Below, piece by piece: positions 20,119 through 29,805 of a stretch of DNA of 64,000 bases (position 1 is its first letter; each line of letters starts with the position of its first letter). This DNA comes from Rhynchopus sp. YZ270_cl-10. Lineage: Eukaryota > Euglenozoa > Diplonemea > Diplonemida > Diplonemidae. Where the stretch lies: the NCBI GenBank assembly GCA_964035575.1, contig OZ037847.1:558001-622000 (forward strand), given 5' to 3'. The notes below the pieces were generated by a model that saw nothing but the letters and a program-made list of their open reading frames with translations, did no database searches and was not told the origin of the DNA. Both the position numbers and the translations under genes were made by a program.

Positions 20119-21303
20119 CTACATAGTGTAGATACCGGTTCCGTGGGCGGGGATTTCTGCGGTGAAGTTGCCGGTGAAGGAACCGAGGTCAGACCTGGCC
20201 CACAGGTCGCGGATTTTGTGGGTACCGATGACGGGGATCTTGGAGAAGTCGAGGGTGACGTTGAGGGAAGCGGCGGTAGGGTTGTAGAGCGCGAAGGCGT
20301 GGCCTGTGTTGATGGTTCTGACCCAGGTCTCTCCACCGTTGGCGGCGACGTTAATGCGGATACCCTGGATTCCGAGCACATCCTGGTTCACTGCGATGAC
20401 CTCCTCATGAAGCAGAATTGCCTTCTCGGACGCAGTCATGTTGCGCAGATCGTTGCCCATCACCAACGGTGCAGCGAAGATCGACCAGAGCGCCATCTGG
20501 GTGCGTGCCTCGTCGTCAGTGATGCATCCGTTTCCAATCAGAAGCATGTCAGGGTCGTTCCAGTGTCCCCTTGCTGCGACCTCCGCAAGGACCTCAGAGT
20601 ATTCACCCCAGTGCGCAATGATGCTGGAGAGGGAGCTCCAGCTGCACTGAATGTCAGCCCAGTTGCGCCAGAGGTTGCAGCGGGAGGCGATCATCTTGGC
20701 GTAGGGCTTGGCGCTCTCGTTGGACCCGAGGTATGCCGGCCAGGAGCAGGAGTAGATAATGTCGCGTCCAGTTGCGACCAAGGCGTCACCCATGGCGGGG
20801 TAGCCTGCAGGGTAGTAGGATGCATCACCACAGCCGTCGACCTTCATGTAGTCCACACCCCATGCGGCGAAGGTGTCTGCGTCCACCTGCTCGTTGTTAG
20901 CAGACGCAGGGTATCCTGCACAGGTGTGCGGGCTCTCTGCAGTGTACAGCGCGAACTTCACGGAACGATCATGCATGTAGTCCCCCAACGCCTTCATACC
21001 ACTCGGAAAGCGCTGCGGGTCAGGAATAAGCTTGCCCCCCTCATCACGAGCCGGGCTCTTCTGCTGCCAGCAGTCGTCAATGTGGATGCCGTTGTACCCT
21101 GCCTTCAAAAACCCGCCTGCCACCAAGGCATCCGTCTGCGCCTTGTACAGCGCCTCGTTGATGCAAGCGTCAGGGTGTGTCGCGCAGTCTGTCTGGCAGC
21201 GGAACATCTCCCAGCTCATCCACCCCATAGGCGGGGTGGGGGACAGCGGGCCTCCTGCAGAGGCCATTGCTGCTGCAGAGAGAAGAGCGAGGGAGGTCTT
21301 CAT
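20119..21303 (-). CDS. GH27 alpha-N-acetylgalactosaminidase/alpha-galactosidase, copy 1
   Basis: Secreted or lysosomal glycosidase cleaving terminal alpha-linked galactose-type sugars, 394 aa. A signal peptide (MKTSLALLSAAAMASAG) is followed by PPMGWMSWEMFRC, GIHIDDCW, YMKVDGC with nucleophile Asp156 and WRNWADI with acid/base Asp217. The specificity loop reads CSWPAY, with Ser187 and Ala190. This is the human NAGA pattern (Ser/Ala), not the GLA pattern (Glu/Leu), so I infer acceptance of N-acetylgalactosamine. Cys pairs and N-glycosylation sites fit a secreted enzyme. The ATG at 21303 follows CACCACAG by about 20 nt. No intron. The product is identical to that of the neighbour copy 2. Confidence 0.95.
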   Translation of the reverse strand: MKTSLALLSAAAMASAGGPLSPTPPMGWMSWEMFRCQTDCATHPDACINEALYKAQTDALVAGGFLKAGYNGIHIDDCWQQKSPARDEGGKLIPDPQRFPSGMKALGDYMHDRSVKFALYTAESPHTCAGYPASANNEQVDADTFAAWGVDYMKVDGCGDASYYPAGYPAMGDALVATGRDIIYSCSWPAYLGSNESAKPYAKMIASRCNLWRNWADIQCSWSSLSSIIAHWGEYSEVLAEVAARGHWNDPDMLLIGNGCITDDEARTQMALWSIFAAPLVMGNDLRNMTASEKAILLHEEVIAVNQDVLGIQGIRINVAANGGETWVRTINTGHAFALYNPTAASLNVTLDFSKIPVIGTHKIRDLWARSDLGSFTGNFTAEIPAHGTGIYTM

Positions 21304-21487
21304 GGTGAAGTGGTGTGTGGAATGCTGTGGTGGGTGTTGTTTAAAAAAAAAATACCAAAAAGAAGTCAGTTTCCAGTTCTGCAATGAAACTGTTAAACGG
21401 AAGCGCCACCTGGAACGCGGGTAATTAAAGTGTCGTGACTGCAACATGTTGCAACAATGCATGAGAGTCGAAGCACAACAGATGGGG

Positions 21488-21523
21488 GTTGACTTGAAAT
21501 ACTACGCTCGTGACAGTGTACCT
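21488..21523 (-). repeat. H5 short repeat
   Basis: GTTGACTTGAAATACTA, then CGCTCGTGACAGTGTACCT. Only in duplication unit 1. Confidence 0.8.
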
Positions 21524-21684
21524 CATGAAAGCGGATGGAATGTGATAGGATGACTCCATGTTGGGGAAGGGGGTGGTCAAGGTCTTCAAGAGAGTGGTGA
21601 AAAGGTATGAGGGGAAGAAGCATTTTTGTAGCCTGTTTTTGGCGAAATCCGTTGCAGTCAAAGTTTATTTTTTTGAAAAGAGAA

Positions 21685-21703
21685 GTTGAAAGTGCAAACG
21701 CCT
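21685..21703 (-). repeat. H3 repeat, 5' module only
   Basis: GTTGAAAGTGCAAACGCCT without the second arm. Duplicated at 23661. Confidence 0.6.
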
Positions 21704-22250
21704 CAGAAAAAAAGTAAACCAGCACGTAAAGAGTAGAGCAGAAGAAGGCATTCAACCCACAGCTATGAGGGTGCGAGGTGGGCCGTGGGCAAAAAAAAAA
21801 ACTCAATCCACATACAAGAGCAACACTGTGCGGTCAATTTGTATCTCAGAGCCTTTACTGCCAACACGACACTAAGTAGGTTATGAACAGCCTATCCACA
21901 CGGAATGCAGACACTAAAAAAGAGAGAATTTGTTTTTTGTTAAGATGTCTGCACATTGCACTGCAGTGCAGACATCTCGAAACAACAATGGAAGTCAAGA
22001 AGGAGCAAGCAATAAAACAAAAAATCAGGGCGGTTGGTACGATCCTGAGCCTTCTCACAAGCCCCCCTATGTGTGCACCCTGAGCTGACACACAAAAATA
22101 AAAATAAAAATAAGAGCACACAACGTAGTTAACGCAGTACTCGAGAGTAGCTTCCTTTGGAGGTTCGCGCTCAGCCCCTTTAAGGCGGAGGACATTCTGG
22201 ACAAAAAAAAAACTACAAAAAAAACAAAAAAAAAAAAAAAACGTTTTGTG

Positions 22251-22290
22251 GGTTGTATTAGTGTAGCCACCTCGAGGGTGCACTCCACTA
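22251..22290 (-). repeat. H6 hairpin just after a stop codon
   Basis: Copy of 20058 carried along in the duplication. Confidence 0.85.
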
Positions 22291-22307
22291 TTTTCTTTTT
22301 CTTTTCT

Positions 22308-23492
22308 CTACATAGTGTAGATACCGGTTCCGTGGGCGGGGATTTCTGCGGTGAAGTTGCCGGTGAAGGAACCGAGGTCAGACCTGGCCCACAGGTCGCG
22401 GATTTTGTGGGTACCGATGACGGGGATCTTGGAGAAGTCGAGGGTGACGTTGAGGGAAGCGGCGGTAGGGTTGTAGAGCGCGAAGGCGTGGCCTGTGTTG
22501 ATGGTTCTGACCCAGGTCTCTCCACCGTTGGCGGCGACGTTAATGCGGATACCCTGGATTCCGAGCACATCCTGGTTCACTGCGATGACCTCCTCATGAA
22601 GCAGAATTGCCTTCTCGGACGCAGTCATGTTGCGCAGATCGTTGCCCATCACCAACGGTGCAGCGAAGATCGACCAGAGCGCCATCTGGGTGCGTGCCTC
22701 GTCGTCAGTGATGCATCCGTTTCCAATCAGAAGCATGTCAGGGTCGTTCCAGTGTCCCCTTGCTGCGACCTCCGCAAGGACCTCAGAGTATTCACCCCAG
22801 TGCGCAATGATGCTGGAGAGGGAGCTCCAGCTGCACTGAATGTCAGCCCAGTTGCGCCAGAGGTTGCAGCGGGAGGCGATCATCTTGGCGTAGGGCTTGG
22901 CGCTCTCGTTGGACCCGAGGTATGCCGGCCAGGAGCAGGAGTAGATAATGTCACGTCCAGTTGCGACCAAGGCGTCACCCATGGCGGGGTAGCCTGCAGG
23001 GTAGTAGGATGCATCACCACAGCCGTCGACCTTCATGTAGTCCACACCCCATGCGGCGAAGGTGTCTGCGTCCACCTGCTCGTTGTTGGCAGACGCAGGG
23101 TATCCTGCACAGGTGTGCGGGCTCTCTGCAGTGTACAGCGCGAACTTCACGGAACGATCATGCATGTAGTCCCCCAACGCCTTCATACCACTCGGAAAGC
23201 GCTGCGGGTCAGGAATAAGCTTGCCCCCCTCATCACGAGCCGGGCTCTTCTGCTGCCAGCAGTCGTCAATGTGGATGCCGTTGTACCCTGCCTTCAAAAA
23301 CCCGCCTGCCACCAAGGCATCCGTCTGCGCCTTGTACAGCGCCTCGTTGATGCAAGCGTCAGGGTGTGTCGCGCAGTCTGTCTGGCAACGGAACATCTCC
23401 CAGCTCATCCACCCCATAGGCGGGGTGGGGGACAGCGGGCCTCCTGCAGAGGCCATTGCTGCTGCAGAGAGAAGGGCGAGGGAGGTCTTCAT
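22308..23492 (-). CDS. GH27 alpha-N-acetylgalactosaminidase/alpha-galactosidase, copy 2
   Basis: Encodes the same 394 residues as copy 1, with signal peptide, both catalytic Asp residues and the CSWPAY specificity loop. The few nucleotide differences in the gene are silent, while flanks carry indels and substitutions. That contrast argues that both copies are under selection or are kept alike by conversion. The two share their 3' hairpin and 5' acceptor region, so they should be expressed alike, giving a double dose of enzyme. Confidence 0.95.
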   Translation of the reverse strand: MKTSLALLSAAAMASAGGPLSPTPPMGWMSWEMFRCQTDCATHPDACINEALYKAQTDALVAGGFLKAGYNGIHIDDCWQQKSPARDEGGKLIPDPQRFPSGMKALGDYMHDRSVKFALYTAESPHTCAGYPASANNEQVDADTFAAWGVDYMKVDGCGDASYYPAGYPAMGDALVATGRDIIYSCSWPAYLGSNESAKPYAKMIASRCNLWRNWADIQCSWSSLSSIIAHWGEYSEVLAEVAARGHWNDPDMLLIGNGCITDDEARTQMALWSIFAAPLVMGNDLRNMTASEKAILLHEEVIAVNQDVLGIQGIRINVAANGGETWVRTINTGHAFALYNPTAASLNVTLDFSKIPVIGTHKIRDLWARSDLGSFTGNFTAEIPAHGTGIYTM

Positions 23493-24004
23493 CGTGAAGT
23501 GGTGTGTGGAATGCTGTGGTGGGTGTTGTTTTTCAAAAAAAAACCAAAAAGAAGTCAGTTCTCAGTGGGGAAAGGTATGAGGGGAAGAGCCTGTTTTTTT
23601 GGCGAAATCAGTTGCAGTCGAAGTTTATTTATTTTGAAATGTACAAAAAAGAAAAGAGAAGTTGAAAGTGCAAACGCCTCAGAAAAAAAAGTAAACTAGC
23701 ACGTAAAGAGTAGAGCAGAAGAAGGCATTCAACCCACAGCTATGAGGGTGCGAGGTGGGCCGTGGGAGATACTGACACCTCCGAAAGGGGGAAGGGAGGG
23801 AGGAGGGACGACCGCAGTGGACACTCACTCAACCCAAAAGAAAAGTGCAAAACACCCTCAACTGAACACCGGAAGAGACGTGGCCACAGCTTCCCCAGAG
23901 GTTATTGAATACCAGGAGACATTTTTAAAAACACTTCAAAAAAAAATAAAAACATTCCGCACACAAGAGCAACACTAACACACACAAAAAAAAAAAAAAG
24001 AAAG

Positions 24005-24043
24005 GTTTAGAAGACGAACCTAAGCCTCTCGAGCTTAGTCACC
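24005..24043 (-). repeat. H1 hairpin repeat
   Basis: CTAAGC, loop CTCTCGA, GCTTAG with a weaker outer stem. Confidence 0.8.
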
Positions 24044-24047
24044 AAAA

Positions 24048-24093
24048 GTTTGCAAAGATGAACCTACACCTTACTTCTGCGCTTTGGCACCTT
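24048..24093 (-). repeat. H1-related hairpin
   Basis: GCAAAGATGAACC...GGCACCTTGC: the outer arms pair (GCAA/TTGC). Follows the previous copy after 4 nt. Confidence 0.55.
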
Positions 24094-24440
24094 GCATAAA
24101 ACATCGCGCAGTCTTCGCTACGCCAATAGAAAGACAAAAAGACTCGTCGATTCTGTACTCAAACGTCAAAAAAGAGGATTTTTTTTAGGAAAGCTTTACA
24201 AAAGAATATGATTTTTCACGCCACATGGATTAGACATCGAGAAGATACCATGATAACGCATGAGATGCGGACCCCCCCCATCACCACAAAGAACACCTGT
24301 AAGATGGCCTCTCTTACACCCCTCCTCAAAGACAAAGGTTGTCACGAACCGAAGCCTCTCACCTTAATGGAAAATAGTATTTCAACGTATGCATTCAAAT
24401 TGATAGCATAGGAGGGATCAACAATGTTCCCATCTTGGAT

Positions 24441-24601
24441 GGAAAATAGAAACTTAACACTCACCACACGAGAAAAAAAAAACCCTATGGGAGAGGTTGT
24501 GGTTAAAACGCACCTCGACCTGTTTGGTGAGGCGTGGCTCTGCGGCGCGGTTCGTCCGCAGAACCGCAAAGTATGTTCAAAATGCTTTGTTTCTATTTTC
24601 C
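24441..24601. mobile_element. MITE-like repeat, copy 2
   Basis: 161 bp with 13-bp terminal inverted repeats GGAAAATAGAAAC and GTTTCTATTTTCC. Body shared with 19716-19862, including GAACCGCAAAGTATGTTC. No clear target duplication, so the superfamily is not assigned. Confidence 0.7.
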
Positions 24602-24834
24602 TCCTTCAGGTGACAATTTTTTTTTTTTTTGATGCTGCAAACACCACCGTGAATGGTGCAGAGGCAGTTGAGTCGAAGCTGTGGAGAGACCACTTCATTG
24701 GTACACATAAATGGTGTGATTTTTCTTTAAAAAAAAGGTGTAAAAAAGGTCCTTCTAAGGAAAACCACCTACCCCTGTATAGGTCACACCAATAAACCTA
24801 AGATAACAAAGATTATTTCATATACCGTGATTTG

Positions 24835-24890
24835 AAAAAATATGGACCAGAAAAATTGGTCCATACAAATCCCAAAAGGTCCATATTTTT
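24835..24890. repeat. inverted repeat
   Basis: AAAAATATGGACC and GGTCCATATTTTT form a perfect 13-bp stem, with an extra GGTCCAT in the loop that could pair alternatively. Confidence 0.8.
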
Positions 24891-25123
24891 TTTCCAATGC
24901 CGACAAATATACTCCTTTTATTTTGGAACAACATTAAAGAACACAGGATGAGGGTCATGTCAACAGAAAGGACGGAAGTGAATGAGCGAAAATATTTCGC
25001 ATGCACACAGTAACCGTTCAAAAAATAAGAAATGAGAAAGAAAAAAAAATGGTGAGAGATAGAGAAACAGCTGCGATACCCGATGTTGTTTCATTTATTG
25101 CAAACACCAAAAAAAGAAGAAAA

Positions 25124-25167
25124 ATTATAAGATGAATCTAAGCCTCTCATGCTTTGGTCATCATCTT
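25124..25167 (-). repeat. H1 hairpin repeat
   Basis: AAGATGA and TCATCTT fully pair. CTAAGC and GCTTTG inner arms. Confidence 0.8.
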
Positions 25168-25657
25168 ATGAAGAGAAAGGATGAAGGATGAAAGTGGGGG
25201 GGGGGGGGGGGGGGGGGAAATATCTGTGCGAAAATGGCCCTGGTTCGCTAGAGTGGTTTCATACTTTCGCATCTTTTCTCATTTTGTCCTATTTTTATTT
25301 TGTTTCGTGTTGACAAAAAAAAAGAAACATTAGAATATGTGGTGCTACACAGTTTCCAGTGTTTCCTTCCCAGTTCGCAGTGTCAGAGATGTTGACCAAA
25401 AAAGGAATAAAAAGGGGGGTGGTTTACAGGAGGGTGTGTGTGTGTGTGTGGGGGGATTATTTTGGATCGTTCATGCGTGTTGTTTGATTACTCTTTTGAA
25501 ACCCCTAAAAAAAAAAAAAAGCTTTGCTGGATTCGTGTGTTCTCTAGCAGGAGGGAAACGTTACCACAATAATATACAAAATTATTTGGAGTGCAAACAC
25601 ACGGTGGAAAAAATGTCAAGTTGATTTTGAAAAACTCAAAAAAAAAAAGGTGAATTT

Positions 25658-26476
25658 TCAGAATTTGGACCCATAACCGATTTCTGCCCCTCCGGTCAGC
25701 ATGTGGTCGACGCCTGTTGTGAAGGTGAGGTCGCTTGCGATGCAGAGACAGAGACGCCCGCTTTCTTCTATCGTGCCTTTTCTGCCGAGCACTTGCACCA
25801 GGTCGCCTTCGCGCACCACCTTTTCTGGGTCCGTTTCCTGTGCACTAAGCTCCTTCCAGAGGGGGGTCCAGATGTTACCTGGGGAGACAATGTTCACACG
25901 CACTTTGTTCGCCGCTTCATCAATCGCGAGCGCCTTAGAGAATGAGGTAATCGCGCCCTTCGATGCCGCATAGGTGCAGGCACCTACCTGACCAAACGCC
26001 CCAACCAGCGACGACATGTTGATGATATTACCGTGCGTCTTCCTGAGGTACGGCAACGCAACTTTCGAGGCAACGAAAACAGAGAAGAAGTTTAGATGCA
26101 TGAGGGAGGTTGCGTCTTGGAGCGAGAAGGAGTCGATCTTTGTGTGTGGGGGGTGTGCTCCGGCGTTGTTGATGAGACAGTCGAGCTGGCCGAAGTGGCG
26201 AACTGTATCGTGCACAAGACGTTCCACCGCAGCGCTGTCCGAGATGTCTGTATAAAAGAACTTCGCCGGAGAAGGTCTCTTCGTCGTCAAAGATGTAAGC
26301 TCCGCCTCCAGCCTCTCTCCATCCCCACGCTGGTTCGAACAAAACGCTACATTCGCCCCCGCCTCAAGAAACACACGAACACACCCTTCCCCAATCCCCC
26401 GTGTGCCGCCAGTCACCAACACCGTCTTTCCTTCATATCTCCCACTCAATCCGGTACAGTTCTTAACAAACGGCAT
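25658..26476 (-). CDS. short-chain dehydrogenase, HSD17B14-like, 272 aa
   Basis: NAD(P)-dependent oxidoreductase of the classical SDR family. The Rossmann glycine motif TGGTRGIG is at 22-29, NNAG at 103-106, catalytic Ser156, Tyr169 and Lys173 in YAASK. Several stretches match vertebrate 17-beta-hydroxysteroid dehydrogenase 14 beyond the general family: NNAGAHPP, SSLVGAFGQ, SPGNIWTPLW and TGGAEIGYG. HSD17B14 oxidises 17-beta-hydroxysteroids weakly and L-fucose well, so a sugar substrate is plausible beside glycosidase genes, but this is inference. No targeting signal, so it is probably cytosolic. Full length, no intron. The start is the ATG of MPFVKNCTG. Confidence 0.93.
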   Translation of the reverse strand: MPFVKNCTGLSGRYEGKTVLVTGGTRGIGEGCVRVFLEAGANVAFCSNQRGDGERLEAELTSLTTKRPSPAKFFYTDISDSAAVERLVHDTVRHFGQLDCLINNAGAHPPHTKIDSFSLQDATSLMHLNFFSVFVASKVALPYLRKTHGNIINMSSLVGAFGQVGACTYAASKGAITSFSKALAIDEAANKVRVNIVSPGNIWTPLWKELSAQETDPEKVVREGDLVQVLGRKGTIEESGRLCLCIASDLTFTTGVDHMLTGGAEIGYGSKF

Positions 26477-26619
26477 TGTGTGTGTGGCGGGAACAAAAGG
26501 CTCCTATATGGAAAAGGTGACGGTAATATGATTGCAAACCGATGATTACGGCAAAGAATATTGGAGAGGCTGAAAGCGTGATAAGGGAATATCTTCCAAG
26601 AGAAGCGAGAGAGCTTAAT

Positions 26620-27482
26620 CAGGGTCCTAGGTATAGTATACGGAAAATGTGTAACACATTTTCCGTTAAATCCGGTTTTTTTTTTTTTTGGGGGGGGATT
26701 TCTTTTTTTTTGGGGGGTAGTACCCAGGTGCCCCCCAAAAAATAATCCCAGAAACCGTGGGTCCCTCCTACACTCACTCACAACAGAATTTTTTGCTACC
26801 CAAAAAAATCTCAATTTCCCATACAAAAATGCTCGCATTCAGAAGGAAAAGGAAGCATGCATCATGGCGAAAGAAAAAAAGTAGCGTACCGTGCGCCTGC
26901 GGCGCAAGCTTGCAACAACCCTTGCCATGACATAGTTTGGCTGTAAAAAAAGTGCAATTTTAAGCGTATTTTTTGGAAATGTTGCGTACTGTGGCTTCGC
27001 CAGAAACTTTCGTTTTAGCAAAATACGTAAGTAAAATTTACGGAAACTGATGAGAATTACTAGCGACCGTGCCATTTTATGTCAACATTTTTATAAATGT
27101 TGCGTACCGTGGCTTCGCCAGGAACTTGGGCGAACCTGTATAGGCCCCCTGCTCCTGAACAAAGAATACAAAGTGTATCTTTGTGTCGCTTTTCTAGTCG
27201 ACTGTCACAGATCATCATCATAGGGGTGAGGTTCGGGTGCACGATTCTTTCGTGCCACACATTCTTGGATGATCACCCCTAGGAGATTGTCCGGCAGTTC
27301 GTTGAGAATCGGGTTATCCCTCTCCATTATGCGAAGGATGTCCTCGACTTGACATTACGTATGGGTAGCATCAATTTTTTGGGGCTGTTGTGGGGTAGGA
27401 ATTTTCCGCGCGCAGCGCGGAAATTTTTTTTCAAAACACATTTTCCGTTTCCCTTTTTTTTTTTTTTGGACCTAGAACCCTG
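26620..27482. mobile_element. non-autonomous hAT-like DNA transposon, 863 bp
   Basis: Terminal inverted repeats CAGGGTCCTAGGT (26620-26632) and the inverse of CAGGGTTCTAGGT (27470-27482), 12 of 13 identical, flanked by GCTTAAT on both sides (26613-26619, 27483-27489). Just inside the left end is a 27-nt near-perfect palindrome (26640-26666). The motif GGAAAATGTGT recurs inverted near the right end. The segment 26838-27000 recurs inverted at 57470-57628. No transposase is recognisable. Confidence 0.78.
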
Positions 27483-28312
27483 GCTTAATGCCTCCCACAA
27501 AAGTGTCTGATTTTATTTTGCAGATGCAATGCATTGCAGATACGACTTTTGCAGCATTCTCTCCTTTTATGAACAACAGCGAATCCATAGTTCAGGGATG
27601 AAATGTGTGCCGCTCTCCATGGATTTCATGGTCAATGTAGAGGGGAAATGGTTCGAGATGGAGGGGGAGGAACGGACTATTTTTGTTGACTTTTTGGGAA
27701 AGGTTGCCCTTTGGAAGAACAGAGATAACCGGTCTTTGCTACGGGCATACATTGTTTTCCACAAAAGAGTGGTTTGGACACTAACACGAATAGTATTTCA
27801 CAAAAAACAACTGGAAGAAATATGCCTTATTGTGCACACATCTAAAAGGGGGTTAATCAGTAGGGGGAAATAGTAGGATCGGTAAAGTTGTTACGTTGAT
27901 TGCATAATCCTCCTGTTTGAGGGATCATTTTGCTACCTAGGTAATACTATTTCTCCTTTAAAGCAAGCTTTGCGATAAAAAAATAAGGGGGGAAACTTGA
28001 ACGAAATATGTGATATTATTTTGGAAAGTGCTCTGTTAACGCAACACAGGGCATAGTGCGCGCGAGTGTATCGTATTTTGCTTTGTCGACTCAGAGAACC
28101 CAACAGAGCATATATCACTATCATATCGTTAACAAAAGAACAAACAGCCCAGGCAAGGGAGGTTTGAGTAGAAATGAAACAAAATAAAAAAGAGGGGGCG
28201 GTGTGCAAACGCACCATAAAACAGAAATTGGAAGATGAAATGTGGTTGAATACGTGATTTAAAATAGCGTGTAAACTCCACCTTGAGACACGCCCTGTAG
28301 CAGATGGCTATA

Positions 28313-28384
28313 CCGGATCTATAAAAAAAGTTGAACCGAAAAAAGTTTGGGACTTCTTCAGGTCCAACATTTTTATAGATACGG
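28313..28384. repeat. inverted repeat downstream of a GH27-like gene
   Basis: Arms CGGATCTATAAAAAAAGTTG and CCAACATTTTTATAGATACGG pair with few mismatches across a loop of about 30 nt. It lies 63-134 bp past the stop codon. Could be a mini-transposon or an mRNA 3' structure. Confidence 0.65.
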
Positions 28385-28446
28385 GGTTTTTATAGACCAC
28401 GCTAGGAGAGCGTTTCTGAGGCAACAGTCACAGCCGTTTCTTCGTA

Positions 28447-29805
28447 TTATTGCTGAAACCTGTAGAAGGCAGACTCGTGAGGGCGGAGGGTGGTCTTCAC
28501 ACTGCCCGTCTCCTGTGTGACCTCCCCTGTCCAGATGTTCTTCACTGCATGTGGACCAGACGTCGTCGGCCCCCCAACCTCTGCAAAGGTGGTTTCAATC
28601 GTCGCATTTACTTCACCCATGTTGATCACAGCAAATGCCGTCTCCGTCACAGAGTTGTTTGCAAGCTTCGAAACCCAAGTCGTCACACACGAGTCCCCGA
28701 CCCACGGCGTGTAGAACGAGCAAGACCCAGTTGTGGCCCCGTGGCAGGTGCAGTTCCCTTCGTACTTCAGAAGTGCGCTCTCACCTTTGCCGTGGAACGC
28801 AAGTGCATCAGAGTTTGTCATGTACGAAAGTGTTGTGTTGTCTGACGGCACCTTCCCTGCCTCCATAAGGGGCGACCGTGTGATCATCCACACAGTGGCA
28901 ATGCTCTGTCCACGGTCTGCGGTCTCCTGGTCCTGGGTCCAGAACTTCTCTTCAAGGGGAATCATATCAAGGTCAGGGTACGTGTTCTTGTACCCGTTCA
29001 GATGTGCCGCACTGAAGTTGCCCATGATGAAGAGCCCCTGCTGCACACCTCCCCAACCATTCCACCCACCATGGAAGTCTGTCGTCACACGGTACATCGA
29101 ACACATCTGGTTGTCGGCAGCCCACTTGCCGTCATCTGGGTGGTTCTGTCCTCCAGGAGAGTAAGAGAGCACGATGTCTCTGTCCACGTTCTTCACAGCG
29201 CCGGAGAACAGTTCCATCTCCCCATAGTAGCAACCGCCACTGGAGCACATCATGCAGTCGCACTTGATGAAGTCGATGTTGTAGCTGGCAAGCATGTCGA
29301 TCCTTGACTGATAGTACGCACGTGCACCAGGGTGGCTTGCGTTGATGCCGAGGTACATATGACCAAAGTGGCAGGACCCGTTTGCAGCACCGCCAGTGCT
29401 GTTCTGATCAATCAGCTGGTCAAGGGTGTAGTTGGTTCCCTTCACAAAGGGTTTGCTTGCAGCAACTGTGTCCAGCACACCTCTGATTTCGTAGAGGCCA
29501 AGCTTCATGCCGATTGCGTGCATGTCTTCTGCAAGCTTCGTCATGTTCGAGAAACGTGCAGGGTCTGCAATCGGGATGCCGTTGTCGCCGTACACAGCCC
29601 ATCCAGAGTCAAGCGTGAGTGTGTCGTACCCGGAGTCACCGTACTGTGCTTTGAGCTCCTTTGCAAGCTGCAGCACTGTTGTTTGGTTCTGATATTGTGT
29701 GTGTTCAGAGTCGAATGTGTTGTACCCCCTGGGTGGGGTGTCTGGGAACACCATTCGCGCCGACACCAGGAGTGGCACGGCCAGGACGGAAAGTGCTCTC
29801 AACAT
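28447..29805 (-). CDS. secreted GH27-like glycosidase, copy A, 452 aa
   Basis: A divergent GH27 (clan D) protein, nearer to the plant and oomycete alpha-galactosidase-like branch than to GLA/NAGA. Signal peptide MLRALSVLAVPLLVSA. PPRGYNTFDS starts the barrel, TLDSGW follows, FIKCDC gives the presumed nucleophile Asp183 and MYRVTTDF the presumed acid/base Asp243. Both match FxKxDC and MYRITxD of the family. Many N-glycosylation sequons and a Cys-rich C-terminal beta domain fit secretion. The ATG at 29805 lies nine bases after AACACAG. No intron. It is a tandem partner of copy B but differs in three short blocks near the active site, so substrate ranges may differ. Confidence 0.9.
   Translation of the reverse strand: MLRALSVLAVPLLVSARMVFPDTPPRGYNTFDSEHTQYQNQTTVLQLAKELKAQYGDSGYDTLTLDSGWAVYGDNGIPIADPARFSNMTKLAEDMHAIGMKLGLYEIRGVLDTVAASKPFVKGTNYTLDQLIDQNSTGGAANGSCHFGHMYLGINASHPGARAYYQSRIDMLASYNIDFIKCDCMMCSSGGCYYGEMELFSGAVKNVDRDIVLSYSPGGQNHPDDGKWAADNQMCSMYRVTTDFHGGWNGWGGVQQGLFIMGNFSAAHLNGYKNTYPDLDMIPLEEKFWTQDQETADRGQSIATVWMITRSPLMEAGKVPSDNTTLSYMTNSDALAFHGKGESALLKYEGNCTCHGATTGSCSFYTPWVGDSCVTTWVSKLANNSVTETAFAVINMGEVNATIETTFAEVGGPTTSGPHAVKNIWTGEVTQETGSVKTTLRPHESAFYRFQQ

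Larger units (their letters stand above)
21304..22307. other. spacer between the GH27 copies
   Basis: No gene. Holds an H5 repeat (21488), a partial H3 (21685-21703) and a TGTCTGCA...TGCAGACA palindrome near 21945-21972, with an H6 copy next to the downstream gene. Confidence 0.6.
19450..23767 (-). repeat. tandem duplication of about 2 kb, two units
   Basis: Unit 1 (about 19450-21790) and unit 2 (about 21848-23767) share both flanks and the GH27 gene. They differ by two indels: unit 1 has an extra stretch with the MITE-like repeat (about 19705-19885) and about 200 bp 5' of the gene that includes an H5 repeat. The coding parts differ at only a handful of silent positions, so the duplication is recent or homogenised by gene conversion. 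Confidence 0.9.
23493..25657. other. spacer with repeats
   Basis: No supported gene. Contains a partial H3 (23661-23680), two adjacent H1 copies (24005, 24048), an H1 (25124), a MITE-like repeat (24441-24601), an inverted repeat (24835-24890) and a run of about 20 G at 25197-25217. Confidence 0.6.
26477..28446. other. spacer with DNA transposon
   Basis: No supported host gene. Dominated by the 863-bp element at 26620-27482. A plus-strand frame at 27529-27873 is noted under rejected. A 72-bp inverted repeat lies 60 bp past the next gene's stop. Confidence 0.6.

Noticed and set aside
27529-27873. 114-codon plus-strand frame after the 26620 transposon
   Set aside because: It opposes all other genes, lacks family similarity and has A/T-rich spacer composition.
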